Part shown: piece after piece, positions 24,084 to 33,337 of the stretch
Numbering within the stretch: the stretch's first letter is position 1
Layout of the letters: each line of letters begins with the position of its first letter
Source of the DNA: RPQJ01 sp963707145
Lineage (GTDB): Bacteria; Pseudomonadota; Gammaproteobacteria; Steroidobacterales; Steroidobacteraceae
DNA length: 64,000 nt
Direction of reading: 5' to 3'
Assembly: GCA_963707145.1 (NCBI GenBank)
Contig: CAVPOQ010000004.1
Coordinates: 372,001-436,000, forward strand
Notes under the pieces: model-generated
The model's database searches: none
What the model was told of the DNA's origin: nothing
Seen by the model: only the letters and a program-made list of their open reading frames with translations
Made by a program: the position numbers and the translations under genes

Positions 24084-25466
24084 ATGGCGAACCACCGCTC
24101 GTTCCCGCCGCTCGACCTGCTGTGCTGTCCGCGCTGCGACGGTCCGCTGACGGACCGTCCGCAGCTGGCGTGCGCGGGCTGTGCGGTCGCCTACCCGGAA
24201 GTGGGTGGGCTGCCGTGGCTGTTCGCCGAGCCGGAGGCGACTCTCGGGGAGTGGCGGGCGCGCGTGCACGGATTCCTCGCCGGGCTCGAGGCACAAGCGG
24301 CGCACTATCGTTCGGCGCTCCGCGACGACGTCACGCGATCCGCGACCCGCAGCCGGCTGAAGCTGCTCGCTGCCGCCTGCAGCGATCACGCGCGGCGCAT
24401 CCGCTCGATGATGGCACCGCTCGGCGCCGGCGCCGGCGCCGCCGCACCGGAGCTGTACGCGGCGCTCGGCACGACGCTGCCGTCTGGGCAGGGCCTCGCG
24501 AGCTACTACGCGAACCTGCATCGCGACTGGAGCTGGGGCGAGGCGGAGAACGAGGCGGCGTATCGACTCGTCGATGCGGCGCTCGGCGTCGAGCCGCCCG
24601 GGCGCACGCTGTTGCTCGGCGTTGGGGCGGGGCGCCTCGCCTACGACCTGCACCTGCGTCGCGGGCCGGCACCGCTGGTCGCCGCCGATCTCAATCCGCT
24701 GTTCCTGCTCGCCGCCCAACGGCTCTACGCCGGCGAGACGCTGGAGCTCTACGAGTTCCCGCTCGCACCGCGCGACGTCGCGAGCCAGGCGATCCTGCGA
24801 CGACTCAAGGCGCCGGAGCCCGCACCGGCGGACCTGCATCTCGTCTTCGCCGACGTCACGCGCGCCCCGTTCGCGGCCGGTGCGTTCGACACGGTGGTGA
24901 CGCCGTGGCTGATCGACGTGCTCGACGAGGATCTCGCGGTCTTCGCCCGTCGCGTCAACCGCTGGCTCCGGCCCGGCGGGCGCTGGGTCAACAGTGGCTC
25001 GCTGTCCTTCGCGAGCGACGACCCCGCGCGCCGCTACGCGCTGGAGGAGGTCCGCGAGATCGTCGTCGAGTCCGGCTTCGATGCCATCGAGCCCGACGAG
25101 TCGTCCGTGCCCTACCTCTGCTCGCCGGCGAGCCGCCACGGCCGGGTCGAGAGCGTGGTGAGCTTCGCGGCGTCGAAGCGCGCCGAGGTCTCGGCCCCGG
25201 CCGCCGCGCGACGCACGCCCGCGTGGCTCGAGCGCACCGACCTGCCGGTGCCGCTGCTGCCGCAGCTGCAGGCACGACAGCTCGAATTGCGCGTGCTCGC
25301 CTACGTGGCCTCGCTGGTGGACGGGCGCCGTTCGATCCGCGACGTGGCGCGCGTGCTCGTCGAGCAGCGCCTGATGGCCGACGCCGAGGCCGAGCCCACG
25401 GTCCGCGCGTTTCTCGCGCGGCTGCACGAGGAGACACGGGCGAGGGCCGCGACGTCCGCGCCGTGA
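24084..25466 (+). CDS. Zinc-ribbon/N2227-like methyltransferase fusion
   Basis: A 460-residue cytosolic protein in three parts. Residues 11-45 form a Trm112-like zinc ribbon (C15, C18, C30, C33). Residues about 60-375 resemble the N2227/carnosine N-methyltransferase family: LHRDWSWGEAENEAAY (RDWS 147-150), the SAM loop LLGVGAGRLAYDLH, TVVTPWLIDVL, WLRPGGRWVNSGSL, and the VPYLCSPASRHGRVESVVSF end. The last ~80 residues (LVDGRRSIRDVARVLVEQR) look like a PqqD-type or winged-helix module. The substrate is not known; family members methylate small histidine-containing molecules, but the Trm112-like domain could change this. No Shine-Dalgarno is evident; a TAGTCT box lies about 10 bases before the ATG, so the mRNA may be nearly leaderless. 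Confidence 0.82.
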   Translation: MANHRSFPPLDLLCCPRCDGPLTDRPQLACAGCAVAYPEVGGLPWLFAEPEATLGEWRARVHGFLAGLEAQAAHYRSALRDDVTRSATRSRLKLLAAACSDHARRIRSMMAPLGAGAGAAAPELYAALGTTLPSGQGLASYYANLHRDWSWGEAENEAAYRLVDAALGVEPPGRTLLLGVGAGRLAYDLHLRRGPAPLVAADLNPLFLLAAQRLYAGETLELYEFPLAPRDVASQAILRRLKAPEPAPADLHLVFADVTRAPFAAGAFDTVVTPWLIDVLDEDLAVFARRVNRWLRPGGRWVNSGSLSFASDDPARRYALEEVREIVVESGFDAIEPDESSVPYLCSPASRHGRVESVVSFAASKRAEVSAPAAARRTPAWLERTDLPVPLLPQLQARQLELRVLAYVASLVDGRRSIRDVARVLVEQRLMADAEAEPTVRAFLARLHEETRARAATSAP

Positions 25467-25548
25467 GGAGCCCGTCATTGTGAGGAGGAGGGGCCGGCGC
25501 TAGGCTTGGCGCGCCTCGATCCGTCACCGCCCGATCCGAACCATTCCG

Positions 25549-26544
25549 ATGCCAGCGAGACCCCACGTGCGATTCACGTTCAATGCCCTGCTCCTGTCGC
25601 TGCTCTATCTGCTGCCCGCGGCCGCCCGTGCCGAGTGGTTCCAGCGCGAGGAAGCGATCATGGGCACGCGCGTCGCGGTGGAACTCTGGAGCGAGGACGC
25701 CGCACTCGCCGAGCGCGCCATGGCTGCGGTGATCGACGAGATGCGCCGCACCGACGAGCTGATGAGCACCTATAAGCCCGAGAGCCAGTTGTCGCAGGTC
25801 AACGCGCACGCCTACGAGCGGCCGGTGAAGGTGGACCCCGCGATCATCGACGTGGTGACGCGCTCGTTCGAGTTCTCGCGGCTGAGCGGCGGCGCCTTCG
25901 ACATCACCTACGCGAGCGTCGGCTACCTCTACGACTACCGGGCCCACCAGCACCCGAGCGGCGAGCAGATCGACGCTGCGCTGCCGGCCGTCGACTGGCG
26001 CCAGGTGCAGGTGGACCCGAACGCGAACACCATCCGTTTCCTGCGCAAGGGCATGCGCATCGATCTCGGCGGCATCGCCAAGGGCTACGCGGTGGATCGC
26101 AGCGTCGAGATCCTGCGCGGGCTCGGCATCCGCCACGCCATGGTGAACGCCGGCGGCGACACGCGGCTGCTCGGCGACCGCCTCGACAAGCCGTGGATCG
26201 TCGGCATCCGCGACCCGCGCAACGAGGGCCGCATGGTGACGCGCCTGCCACTCGAGGACGAGGCCCTCTCCACCTCCGGCGACTACGAGCGCTACTTCGA
26301 GGAGGACGGTGTGCGCTACCACCACATCCTCGTGCCGGGCACGGGCAAGTCGGCGAGGGAGGTGCGCAGCGCGACCATCATCGGTCCGAATGCGACGCAG
26401 ACCGACGGCCTCTCGACCACGGTGTTCGTGCTCGGTGTCGAGCGCGGCATGGAGCTGGTGAGCCGCCTGCCGGGCATCGAGGCGGTGATCGTGGACAAGG
26501 ACGGGCGCATCTACTACTCCAGCGGCCTCGTCCCGCCACGCTGA
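25549..26544 (+). CDS. apbE: FAD:protein FMN transferase (ApbE)
   Basis: A 331-residue protein with a signal peptide (NALLLSLLYLLPAAARAEW) that covalently attaches FMN from FAD to Thr/Ser of periplasmic acceptor flavoproteins. Diagnostic parts: IMGTRVAVELW, LMSTYKPESQLSQVN, SGGAFDITYASVGYLYDY, IDLGGIAKGYAVDRSVEIL, MVNAGGDTRLLG, STSGDYERYF and the Mg-binding ATQTDGLSTTVFVLG. Length is typical. A GTG at 25567 is an alternative start. No acceptor protein with the expected flavinylation motif was noticed in the window. Known co-occurrence of ApbE with DUF4266, DUF3570 and TlpA suggests a link to the operon at 12355-14223, although they are about 11 kb apart. Confidence 0.95.
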   Translation: MPARPHVRFTFNALLLSLLYLLPAAARAEWFQREEAIMGTRVAVELWSEDAALAERAMAAVIDEMRRTDELMSTYKPESQLSQVNAHAYERPVKVDPAIIDVVTRSFEFSRLSGGAFDITYASVGYLYDYRAHQHPSGEQIDAALPAVDWRQVQVDPNANTIRFLRKGMRIDLGGIAKGYAVDRSVEILRGLGIRHAMVNAGGDTRLLGDRLDKPWIVGIRDPRNEGRMVTRLPLEDEALSTSGDYERYFEEDGVRYHHILVPGTGKSAREVRSATIIGPNATQTDGLSTTVFVLGVERGMELVSRLPGIEAVIVDKDGRIYYSSGLVPPR

Positions 26545-26600
26545 CGATTTCCCGCCGTCCCCGCAGGCGATCTGTGACGCAGGTCCCGCCGGGGAAATCG
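26545..26600 (+). terminator. Long-loop inverted repeat after apbE
   Basis: CGATTTCCC (26545-26553), directly after the ApbE stop, is perfectly complementary to GGGAAATCG (26592-26600). The 38-base loop can itself partly pair. It may end apbE transcription ahead of the riboswitch promoter; no T-run is present. Confidence 0.3.
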
Positions 26601-26614
26601 CTGCGGCCCGCGCG

Positions 26615-26644
26615 TTGACAGCGGCGCCGCGCACAGACGACGAT
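26615..26644 (+). promoter_or_regulatory. Candidate promoter of the riboswitch-led operon
   Basis: A perfect TTGACA (26615-26620) is followed after 18 bases by a weak GACGAT (26639-26644). Transcription would begin close to 26651, just where the riboswitch aptamer begins, which supports the assignment. Confidence 0.45.
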
Positions 26645-26650
26645 CGGTCT

Positions 26651-26735
26651 CGACTGACAAGGGCAAACCCGTCGAAAGACGGGGACGCAAAGCTTCCGGT
26701 CTTCGGGTCTCACCCATGACAGCGGGGTTGCCAGG
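26651..26735 (+). promoter_or_regulatory. Cyclic-di-GMP-I (GEMM-I) riboswitch
   Basis: The sequence matches the GEMM-I aptamer core in order: GGGCAAACC (26661-26669), a hairpin with a GAAA tetraloop (CCCGTC-GAAA-GACGGG), GGGACGCAAAGC (26682-26693) with the following TCCGG, a second hairpin arm of variable sequence, and the closing AGCGGGGTTGCC (26721-26732). These are the conserved elements of the class, including the tetraloop and its docking region. The aptamer ends three bases before the TlpA ATG at 26736; the only Shine-Dalgarno candidates, GGGG at 26724-26727 and AGG at 26733-26735, lie in or against its 3' strand. No separate expression platform is visible. Ligand binding should therefore act directly on translation start. 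Whether c-di-GMP or 3',3'-cGAMP is preferred was not decided here. Confidence 0.9.
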
Positions 26736-27275
26736 ATGCAACGCAGGAACCTGTATCTGCGCGCCCGTCGCAGGGCGCTCCTCGAGACGATCGCGCTGTT
26801 CGCCGCGGTCGCGGCGGGCGTGATCGCCTATCCGCTCGTCTCGCGGGCGAGCCCGGCGCCGGGCAGCGCCGCGCCGGACTTCGCGCTGAAGGGCCTCGAC
26901 GGGCGCAACCTGCGCCTCTCCGAGTACCGTGGCGACCTCGTGGTGCTCACCTTCTGGGCGAGCTGGTGCGGCCCCTGCCGCGAGACCCTCGCCCAGCTCA
27001 ACGATCTGACGACCGCGGCAGCCGGGGCGGCTCCCGTGGTGCTCGGCGTGAACGTCGAGGGCGACGCCGGGCGCGCGGCGGCGGTCGCGGCCGCGCTCGA
27101 ACTCGATTACCCGACACTGGTGGACGGGCGACAGTCGGTCGGCCGTCTCTACGACGTGGAGCGCCTGCCGCTCACCCTGCTGCTCGACCGCGACGGCGTC
27201 GTGCAGGGGGCGTGGTCGTCCAAGGAACCGCCGGGCGAGGCGCTCGTCCGTCGCATCGAGGAGTTGAACCCGTGA
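26736..27275 (+). CDS. TlpA-like membrane-anchored thioredoxin, first gene under the riboswitch
   Basis: A 179-residue thioredoxin-fold protein. A basic N-terminus and one hydrophobic segment (LETIALFAAVAAGVIAYPLV, about residues 16-35) would anchor it with the redox domain in the periplasm. The active site is WCGPC (C78, C81), and ERLPLTLLLDRDG holds the cis-Pro loop. It is the first gene after the GEMM-I aptamer, whose 3' strand abuts the ATG. The stop overlaps the next start (GTGA), the first of several overlaps in the operon. In the operon it may keep cysteines of the exported machine or its clients reduced; this is inferred. Confidence 0.9.
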   Translation: MQRRNLYLRARRRALLETIALFAAVAAGVIAYPLVSRASPAPGSAAPDFALKGLDGRNLRLSEYRGDLVVLTFWASWCGPCRETLAQLNDLTTAAAGAAPVVLGVNVEGDAGRAAAVAAALELDYPTLVDGRQSVGRLYDVERLPLTLLLDRDGVVQGAWSSKEPPGEALVRRIEELNP

Positions 27276-27853
27276 GACATCCGATCGAGACCCGCGCCGG
27301 CGTGCGGCGGTGGCGCCTCTGCGCCTGCGCGCTGCTCGTGGCCGGCGGCCTGCTGGCCGCCGTGCGCGCGCCGGCGAACGAGCCCGCCGCGGCGCCGGCC
27401 GGTGAATTGAAGGGCGTGGACCAGGACGTGCAGGCCCTCAAGAAGCAGCTCGTGGACCTCAACCGCGACCTGTTCCGGCTCGAGGAGGAACTGCTCTATC
27501 CGGCGAGCACGCAGGTGGCGGTGTTCCTCTCCGTGGACGTGGGTACGTTCTTCGCGCTCGACTCGGTGACCCTGACGCTCGACGAGAAGGAGGTCACCAG
27601 CTACCTCTACACCGAGCGCGAGGTGCAGGCGTTGCACCGCGGCGGCGTGCAGAAGCTCTACCTCGGCAACCTCAAGGCGGGCGAGCACGAGATCGTCGCG
27701 ACGTTCACCGGCAAGGGTCCGCACGAGCGCGACTACCGGCGCGGCACCACGATCAAGTTCGAGAAGGCCATCGGCGCCAAGTACCTCGAGCTGCGCATCA
27801 GCGACCGCGAAGCTGCCCTGCAGCCGCAGTTCGTCGTGCGCCAGTGGGAGTAG
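27272..27853 (+). CDS. Exported coiled-coil protein of the c-di-GMP-linked operon
   Basis: A 193-residue protein starting at a GTG that overlaps the TlpA stop. A signal peptide or anchor (LCACALLVAGGLLAAVRAPA) is followed by a short coiled coil (DQDVQALKKQLVDLNRDLFRLEEEL, about residues 48-72, read as two parts) and a beta-rich domain (QVAVFLSVDVGTFFALDSVTL, LYLGNLKAGEHEIVATFTGKG, ISDREAALQPQFVVRQWE). No named family was recognised. Similar proteins are, to my knowledge, encoded beside TPR/ExbBD/AgmX-type operons, so it probably is a periplasmic structural part of the same machine. The next gene starts 61 bases later after a good GGGA ribosome site. Confidence 0.75.
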   Translation: MRHPIETRAGVRRWRLCACALLVAGGLLAAVRAPANEPAAAPAGELKGVDQDVQALKKQLVDLNRDLFRLEEELLYPASTQVAVFLSVDVGTFFALDSVTLTLDEKEVTSYLYTEREVQALHRGGVQKLYLGNLKAGEHEIVATFTGKGPHERDYRRGTTIKFEKAIGAKYLELRISDREAALQPQFVVRQWE

Positions 27854-27913
27854 GGGCGGCGCAGCCGTGACGGTCGCAGCACCGCACTCCACTCAGCAGG
27901 GAACTCTCGCGCG

Positions 27914-29790
27914 ATGGCCGCGATGAGTCTCGCGCGCCGCTGCGCGCGGCTGCTCGCCGCGCTGTCGCTCGCGGCCGCCGTGGCGTCTGCCGCGGCCGAC
28001 GGTCGCGACCTGCCGCCGCCCGGCAAGATCCGCGACCTCGACTACGGCGACGTGCTGTTCCATTTCTTTCAGGACGACTACTTCGGCGCGCTCGTGCGTC
28101 TCGAGGTGTCGCGCGATCTGCAGCGCATGGACCACCATGCCGCGGAGGCAGAGCTGCTGTCCGGCGGCCTCTACCTCTCGCTCGGCCTGCACGAGGAGGC
28201 GTCGCGCATCTTCGACCGACTGCTCGCCGGGCCGGTGCCGCAGTCGGTCAGCGACCGCGCGCACTTCTACCTCGCGCGCATCGGCTACCAGCGCGGCTAC
28301 TACGCCGAGGCCACGCGCAGTCTCGAGCGCATCCGTGCTCCGCTGCCGGGTCGCTGGAATCGGAGCGGCGGCTGCTCGCCTCGAACGTGCTGATGGCCCA
28401 GGGGCGTTTCGTGGAGGCCGCCGGCGCGCTGCAGGCCGCGGCCGGCGACGACTGGACGCCGTTCGCCCGCTTCAACCTCGGCGTGGCGCTGGTGCGCGCG
28501 GGCGACCTCGCCGAGGGCCGGCGCTGGCTCGAGTCGGTCGGCACCATGGCCGTAGGCAACGACGAGCAGCGCGCGCTGCGCGACCGCGCCAACCTCGCAC
28601 TCGGCTACTCGCTGCTGCAGTCGCAGGCGGGAGACCAGGCGATCGCCGCACTCGGGCGCGTCCGGCTCGACGGCCCGTTCAGCAATCGCGCGCTGCTCGG
28701 CCTCGGCTGGGCCGAGGCGGACGTGCGGCGCCCGGAGCGTGCACTCGTCCCCTGGCTCGAACTGCGCGAGGGCCGGCTGCTCGACGCGGCCGTGCAGGAG
28801 TCGTTCCTTGCCGTGCCCTATGCGTATGCGACGCTCGCCTCCAACGGGCAGGCAGCTCGGCAGTACCGCCTCGCGGTGGACGCCTATGCCACGGAGGCCG
28901 TGCGCATCGACGAGTCGATTGCGGCGATCCGCCAGGGCGGCTTCCTCGACGCGATCCTCGCCGAGGCACCCGAGGACGAGCCGATCGGCTGGTTCTGGCA
29001 GCTCGAGCAGGCGCCCGACGCGCCGCAGACGCGCTACCTGTACCACCTGCTGGCCTCGCACGAGTTCCAGGAAGGACTCAAGAACTATCGCGACCTGCGC
29101 CTCATGCAGCGCAGCCTCGAGCGCTCGCGCGAGTCGCTGACGGCCTTCGGCGACATGGTCGAGGCGCGCGAACAGGCCGCCGAGGCGCGGGCGCCGCGCC
29201 GCGACGAGGTGCTCGCGAGCACGGACGTGGACGCGCTGGCGCAGCGCCAGGACGCGCTTGCCGGGCGCGTCGCCGCCATCGCCACCGCCCGCGACGTCGC
29301 GGGGCTCGCCACGGAGGCCGAGGCACGGCAATGGGCGACGCTCGCGAAGGTCGATGCCTCGCTCGCAGCGCTGCCCGCCGGCGCGCAGCGCGACGGGCTC
29401 GCCGAGCGCGCGCGCCTGCTGCGCGGCACGCTGCTGTGGCAGCTCGACGCTGCGTACCGGCAGCGCCTGAAGAACATCGAGTCCGAGCTGCGCGAGACCG
29501 GTGCCGGCATCGCTGAAGCCCGCGAGCAGCTCGCGCGCGTGGAGCAGGCGGGCGAGACCGCGCCGCGCGACACGCGCGGATTCGCCGGCCGCATCGACGG
29601 ACTCGCACGGCGTGCCGACGAGCTCGGTCCGCGCGTCGACACCGTCGCCGCGGCGCAGGAAGCCCTGCTCGCGCGGCTCGCGGTGCAGGAACTCGAGGCG
29701 CAGAAGCGGCGGCTTGCGAACTACGCGATGCAGGCGCAGTTCGCGCTGGCCGCGCTGTACGACGGGGCGAGCGCGGGGGGCGCGCGGTGA
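27914..29790 (+). CDS. Periplasmic TPR/coiled-coil protein (one frameshift near 28350)
   Basis: Signal peptide (ARLLAALSLAAAVASAAA) followed by TPR-like helical repeats. The frame opened at 27914 runs through YLARIGYQRGYYAEATRSLERI and is lost near 28350; the continuation reads SLESERRLLASNVLMAQG and goes on to 29790. One missing base, for instance in the GGG run at 28348-28350, restores a single protein of about 625 residues. The C-terminal half has long charged helices with coiled-coil potential (ELRETGAGIAEAREQLARVEQ). The TPR content and position upstream of a second TPR protein and an ExbB/ExbD pair recall gliding or TtpC-type accessory proteins. A true gene break cannot be excluded. The stop overlaps the next GTG. 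Confidence 0.78.
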
Positions 29791-32700
29791 ACGTGCGGCT
29801 CGCTGTCGCCGTACTCGCCGTCGCCTCGCTGCAGCTGCCGGCGCCCGCGGAGGCCGCGCGCCGCTCCCGGGAGGCGGCGACGCTGGCGGAACTCGCCTCG
29901 CGCCCGGCGCCGGTGGACACCGGCGAGGCCGTCGACGCGGACGTGGCCCTCGCGGCGAGCAGCTACCAGCGCTTCCTCGAGATCCCCGATGCGGACCCGG
30001 CGCTGCGCGCCGCGGCACTGCGGCGCCTCGGCGACCTGCGACTCGCCGAGGCGGAGTCGCTGCGCGCCCAGGACGGTGCCCCGGACGAGCGTGCCGACGC
30101 CGCGACGCGCGAGGCCATCGCCGCCTACGAGCAGTTGCTCGCCGAGCAGCCCGCGGCCGCGGGCAACGACGTCGCCGTCTACCAGCTCGCGCGTGCGCAC
30201 GAGGCGCTCGGCGAGCCCGAGCGCGCGATGGCGCGGCTCGACGAGCTGGTGGTCGCCCATCCGGGCAGCGAACGCTACGCCGAGGCGCAGTTCCGCCGCG
30301 GCGAGGCGCTGTTCGCGGTACCGCGCTACGCCGACGCCGAGGCGGCCTACGCGGCGGTGCTCGCCGCCGGTGCCGCCGGCGAGTTCGGGCAGCAGGCGCA
30401 GTACAAGCTCGCGTGGTCGCAGTTCAAGCAGTCGCGCGACGAGGACAGCAGTGCGTCGTTCCTGCGACTGCTCGACGGGTTGCTGGTGTCCGACGGCCGG
30501 CTGCGGCCCGCCGCGGACCTTTCGCGCCCGGAGCAGGAACTCGCCGCGGACGCGATGCGCGCACTGGCGATCACCTTCGCAGCCGGCGACGGTCCTGCCT
30601 CGCTGCGCTCGGCGCTCGAGCGGCACGGGCCCGCCGCGTACGAGTCGCGCCTGTATCGCGCGCTCGGCGAGCTGTACGTCGAGAAGGAGCGCTACCAGGA
30701 CGGCGCGGAGGCCTACCGGGCCTTCGCGCGCCGACGTCCGCTCGACCCGCAGGCGCCGTTGCTGCTGGTCGGCGCCACCGAGGCCTACGCGAAGGGCGGC
30801 TTCCAGTCGCTGGTGCTCGACAGCAAGCGCCAGCTCGTGGAGGACTACGGCCCGCGCAGCGCCTTCTGGCAGGCGCAAGGCAAGGACCTCGATCCGACGG
30901 TGAGCGCGGCCGTGCGCTCGAGCCTGCTCGACCTGGCGCAGCATCACCACGCACTCGCCCAGCAGGGCGGTAGCGCTGCCGAGCGCGATGCGGCGGTGCG
31001 CTGGTACCGGGACTTCCTCGAAGGCTTCGACGACGCGCCGGAGGCGCCCGCCACACGGCTGCTGCTCGCCGACCTGCTGTTCGAGGGTTCGGACTTCGAG
31101 GCGGCCGCGGTGGAGTACCAGCGCGCCGCGTACTCGTACCCTGCCAATGCGCAGTCGGGCCGCGCGGGCTACGCGGCGCTGGTGGCCTGGGACCGCGCGG
31201 AGTCGCAGGCGCCCGAGGCGGCGCGTGCGGCGATCCGGGTGCAGGCCGTGGAGTCGTCGCTGCGCTTCGCCGACGCCTTCCCGGAGAACCCGGAGGTCCC
31301 CGGGGTGCTGACGCGCACGGCCGGCGCGCTGTTCGAAGCCGGCGAGCGCGAACGAGCGGCCGCCGTGGCCCAGCGCGTGCTTGCGCTTGGGTCCCGCGCC
31401 GACGCGGGCCAGCAGCTCGTGGCGTGGACGGTGATCGCGCACACCGAGTTCGAAGCCGGCCGCTACGCGGAGGCTGAACGCGCCTACGGCCAGCTGGTCG
31501 CGCGGCTGCCTGCCGGCGACCCGAAGCAGGCGGAGGCCGTGGAGCGCCTCGCCGCGTCCGTGTACCGGCAGGCCGAGGCCAGGCAGGCGGCAGGCGACGT
31601 CGCGGGTGCGGTGAGCGAGTTCCTGCGCGTGGCGAGCGTGGCGCCCGACTCGCCGGTGCGGGCGACGGCCGAGTTCGACGCGGCCACGCTGCTGGTGGTC
31701 GAAAAGCGCTGGGACCAGGCGGCCGTCGTGCTCGCGGACTTCCGACGCAACCATCCCGGGCACGCGCTCGAGGCCGAGGCGACGCGCAAGCTCGCCGTTG
31801 CGTACCTCGAGGGCGGGCGACCGCGCGAGGCTGCGGTCGAACTGGAGCGCGTCGCAGCCTCGGACGCGGAGGCGCCGGAGGTGCGCCAGGCCTCGCTGTG
31901 GCAGGCCGCGGAACTCCATGCGCAGGCCGGCGATGTCGCTGCGGCACGGCGCGTCTACGCCGACTACGTCGCGAGGTTCCCCGAGCCGTTCGGTCCGGCG
32001 ATCGAGGCGCGTCACGAGCTCGAGCGGCTCGCCGCTGCGGCCGGCGACGAGGCCGACCGCCGTCGCTGGCTCGAGCAGATCGTCGCGGCGGATGCCGCCG
32101 CCGGCGGCGCGCGCACCGACCGCAGCCGCCTGCTCGCGGGACAGGCCTCGCTCGAGCTGGCCCGTCCGCTCGACGCCGCGGCACGCGCGCTCAAGCTCGA
32201 CGTGCCGCTCGAGCGCTCGCTGCTCGCGAAGAAGAAGGCGTTCGAGACGGCGCTCGCGGCCTACGGGCGCGCCATGGACTACGCGATCGCGGGCGTGACG
32301 ACCGAAGCCAGTTTCGCGACCGCCGACCTGTACCGGCATTTCGGGCGCGCACTGATGGAATCGGAGCGTCCGCGCGACCTGTCGGCCGAGGAACTCGAGC
32401 AGTACGACCTGCTGCTCGAAGAGCAGGCCTTTCCCTTCGAGGAGAAGTCGATCGGCCTGCACGAACGCAACGCCCGTCGCGCAGCCGAAGGCCTCTACGA
32501 CCAGTGGGTGAAGCGCAGCTTTGCGGCGCTCGCCGAGCTGCTGCCGGCGCGCTACGCGCGCCTCGAGAGCGTGGAGGGACCGGACTCCTATCCGGCCACG
32601 ACGCCCGAGGCTGCCGCCGAGTTCGTCATGGCGCGCGAGTCCCTCGCCGCCGGACGGGACGAGGAGGCGCGTGCGCTGCTCGAGTCCGCGCTGCAGCGCG

Positions 32701-32999
32701 ATCCGGCCAACGCCGCGGGCTGGAGCCGTCTTGGCGTCGCCGAGCGCCGGCTCGGCCGCTTCGCGGCGGCGCGCGACGCCTACGGCCTCGCCATCGCCGC
32801 CGATCCGTCCTATGCCGCGGCGGAGCGCAACCTCGCCCTGCTGCTCGATCTCTACCAGGGCGACCCGGCCGCGGCGCTGCCGCACTACGAGCGTTACCAG
32901 CTGCTCGCGGGCGAGGTCGACACCGAGGCGGCAGCGTGGCTGATCGAGCTGCGCACGCGCCTCGGACAGGTTTCCCGCACCGCGGAGGCCCAGCAATGA
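29787..32999 (+). CDS. Large TPR scaffold protein
   Basis: A 1,070-residue protein with a short signal peptide (LAVAVLAVASLQLPAPAEA) and numerous tetratricopeptide-like helical pairs along its length. Clear examples are VAVYQLARAHEALGEPERAMARLDEL, RYAEAQFRRGEALFAVPRYADAEAAY, and the C-terminal AGWSRLGVAERRLGRFAAARDAYG (each longer segment noted only in part). It is expected to be a periplasmic or outer-membrane-associated solenoid that holds several partners. Start GTG overlaps the previous stop; the stop overlaps the next ATG. Large TPR proteins next to an AglR/ExbB channel and ExbD pair occur in the Agl-Glt gliding machinery of myxobacteria and in TtpC-type TonB systems. Confidence 0.88.
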   Translation: MNVRLAVAVLAVASLQLPAPAEAARRSREAATLAELASRPAPVDTGEAVDADVALAASSYQRFLEIPDADPALRAAALRRLGDLRLAEAESLRAQDGAPDERADAATREAIAAYEQLLAEQPAAAGNDVAVYQLARAHEALGEPERAMARLDELVVAHPGSERYAEAQFRRGEALFAVPRYADAEAAYAAVLAAGAAGEFGQQAQYKLAWSQFKQSRDEDSSASFLRLLDGLLVSDGRLRPAADLSRPEQELAADAMRALAITFAAGDGPASLRSALERHGPAAYESRLYRALGELYVEKERYQDGAEAYRAFARRRPLDPQAPLLLVGATEAYAKGGFQSLVLDSKRQLVEDYGPRSAFWQAQGKDLDPTVSAAVRSSLLDLAQHHHALAQQGGSAAERDAAVRWYRDFLEGFDDAPEAPATRLLLADLLFEGSDFEAAAVEYQRAAYSYPANAQSGRAGYAALVAWDRAESQAPEAARAAIRVQAVESSLRFADAFPENPEVPGVLTRTAGALFEAGERERAAAVAQRVLALGSRADAGQQLVAWTVIAHTEFEAGRYAEAERAYGQLVARLPAGDPKQAEAVERLAASVYRQAEARQAAGDVAGAVSEFLRVASVAPDSPVRATAEFDAATLLVVEKRWDQAAVVLADFRRNHPGHALEAEATRKLAVAYLEGGRPREAAVELERVAASDAEAPEVRQASLWQAAELHAQAGDVAAARRVYADYVARFPEPFGPAIEARHELERLAAAAGDEADRRRWLEQIVAADAAAGGARTDRSRLLAGQASLELARPLDAAARALKLDVPLERSLLAKKKAFETALAAYGRAMDYAIAGVTTEASFATADLYRHFGRALMESERPRDLSAEELEQYDLLLEEQAFPFEEKSIGLHERNARRAAEGLYDQWVKRSFAALAELLPARYARLESVEGPDSYPATTPEAAAEFVMARESLAAGRDEEARALLESALQRDPANAAGWSRLGVAERRLGRFAAARDAYGLAIAADPSYAAAERNLALLLDLYQGDPAAALPHYERYQLLAGEVDTEAAAWLIELRTRLGQVSRTAEAQQ

Positions 33000-33337
33000 G
33001 TCCGATCAGGCCGCTGCTGCTCGCAGCCGTGCTCCTCATGCCTGGCGCCGCGCTCGCCACGGATGCGCCCGCACCCGCTCGCACGGAGCGCGCGCTCGAT
33101 CGCCTCGAACTCGATCCGACCGCGATCACCGGCAACCGCGAGCTGCCCAAGGTGATGAGCATCGTGCCCTGGAAGGCGGCCGAACCGCCGTCGGGACCCG
33201 ACCGGCCCATGGGCAGCCTGATCGAAGAGGTGCTCGCGCCGGTGGATCGTGACGAATTCCGGCGCGAGATCACGTATTTCCGCGACCTGACGTCGCAAAG
33301 TTCCGACCGAACGTCCCCCGGAGCCAAAGACCAATGA
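32996..33337 (+). CDS. Small exported protein of the ExbBD/AgmX operon
   Basis: A 113-residue protein with a signal peptide (LLLAAVLLMPGAALATDA). The mature part is short and polar, with a conserved-looking central stretch (DPTAITGNRELPKVMSIVPW) and an acidic end (EEVLAPVDRDEFRREITYFRDL). No family recognised. Four-base overlaps with both neighbours indicate tight translational coupling, so it is probably made in step with the TPR protein and the ExbB-like channel. It may be a periplasmic part of the complex. Confidence 0.78.
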   Translation: MSPIRPLLLAAVLLMPGAALATDAPAPARTERALDRLELDPTAITGNRELPKVMSIVPWKAAEPPSGPDRPMGSLIEEVLAPVDRDEFRREITYFRDLTSQSSDRTSPGAKDQ

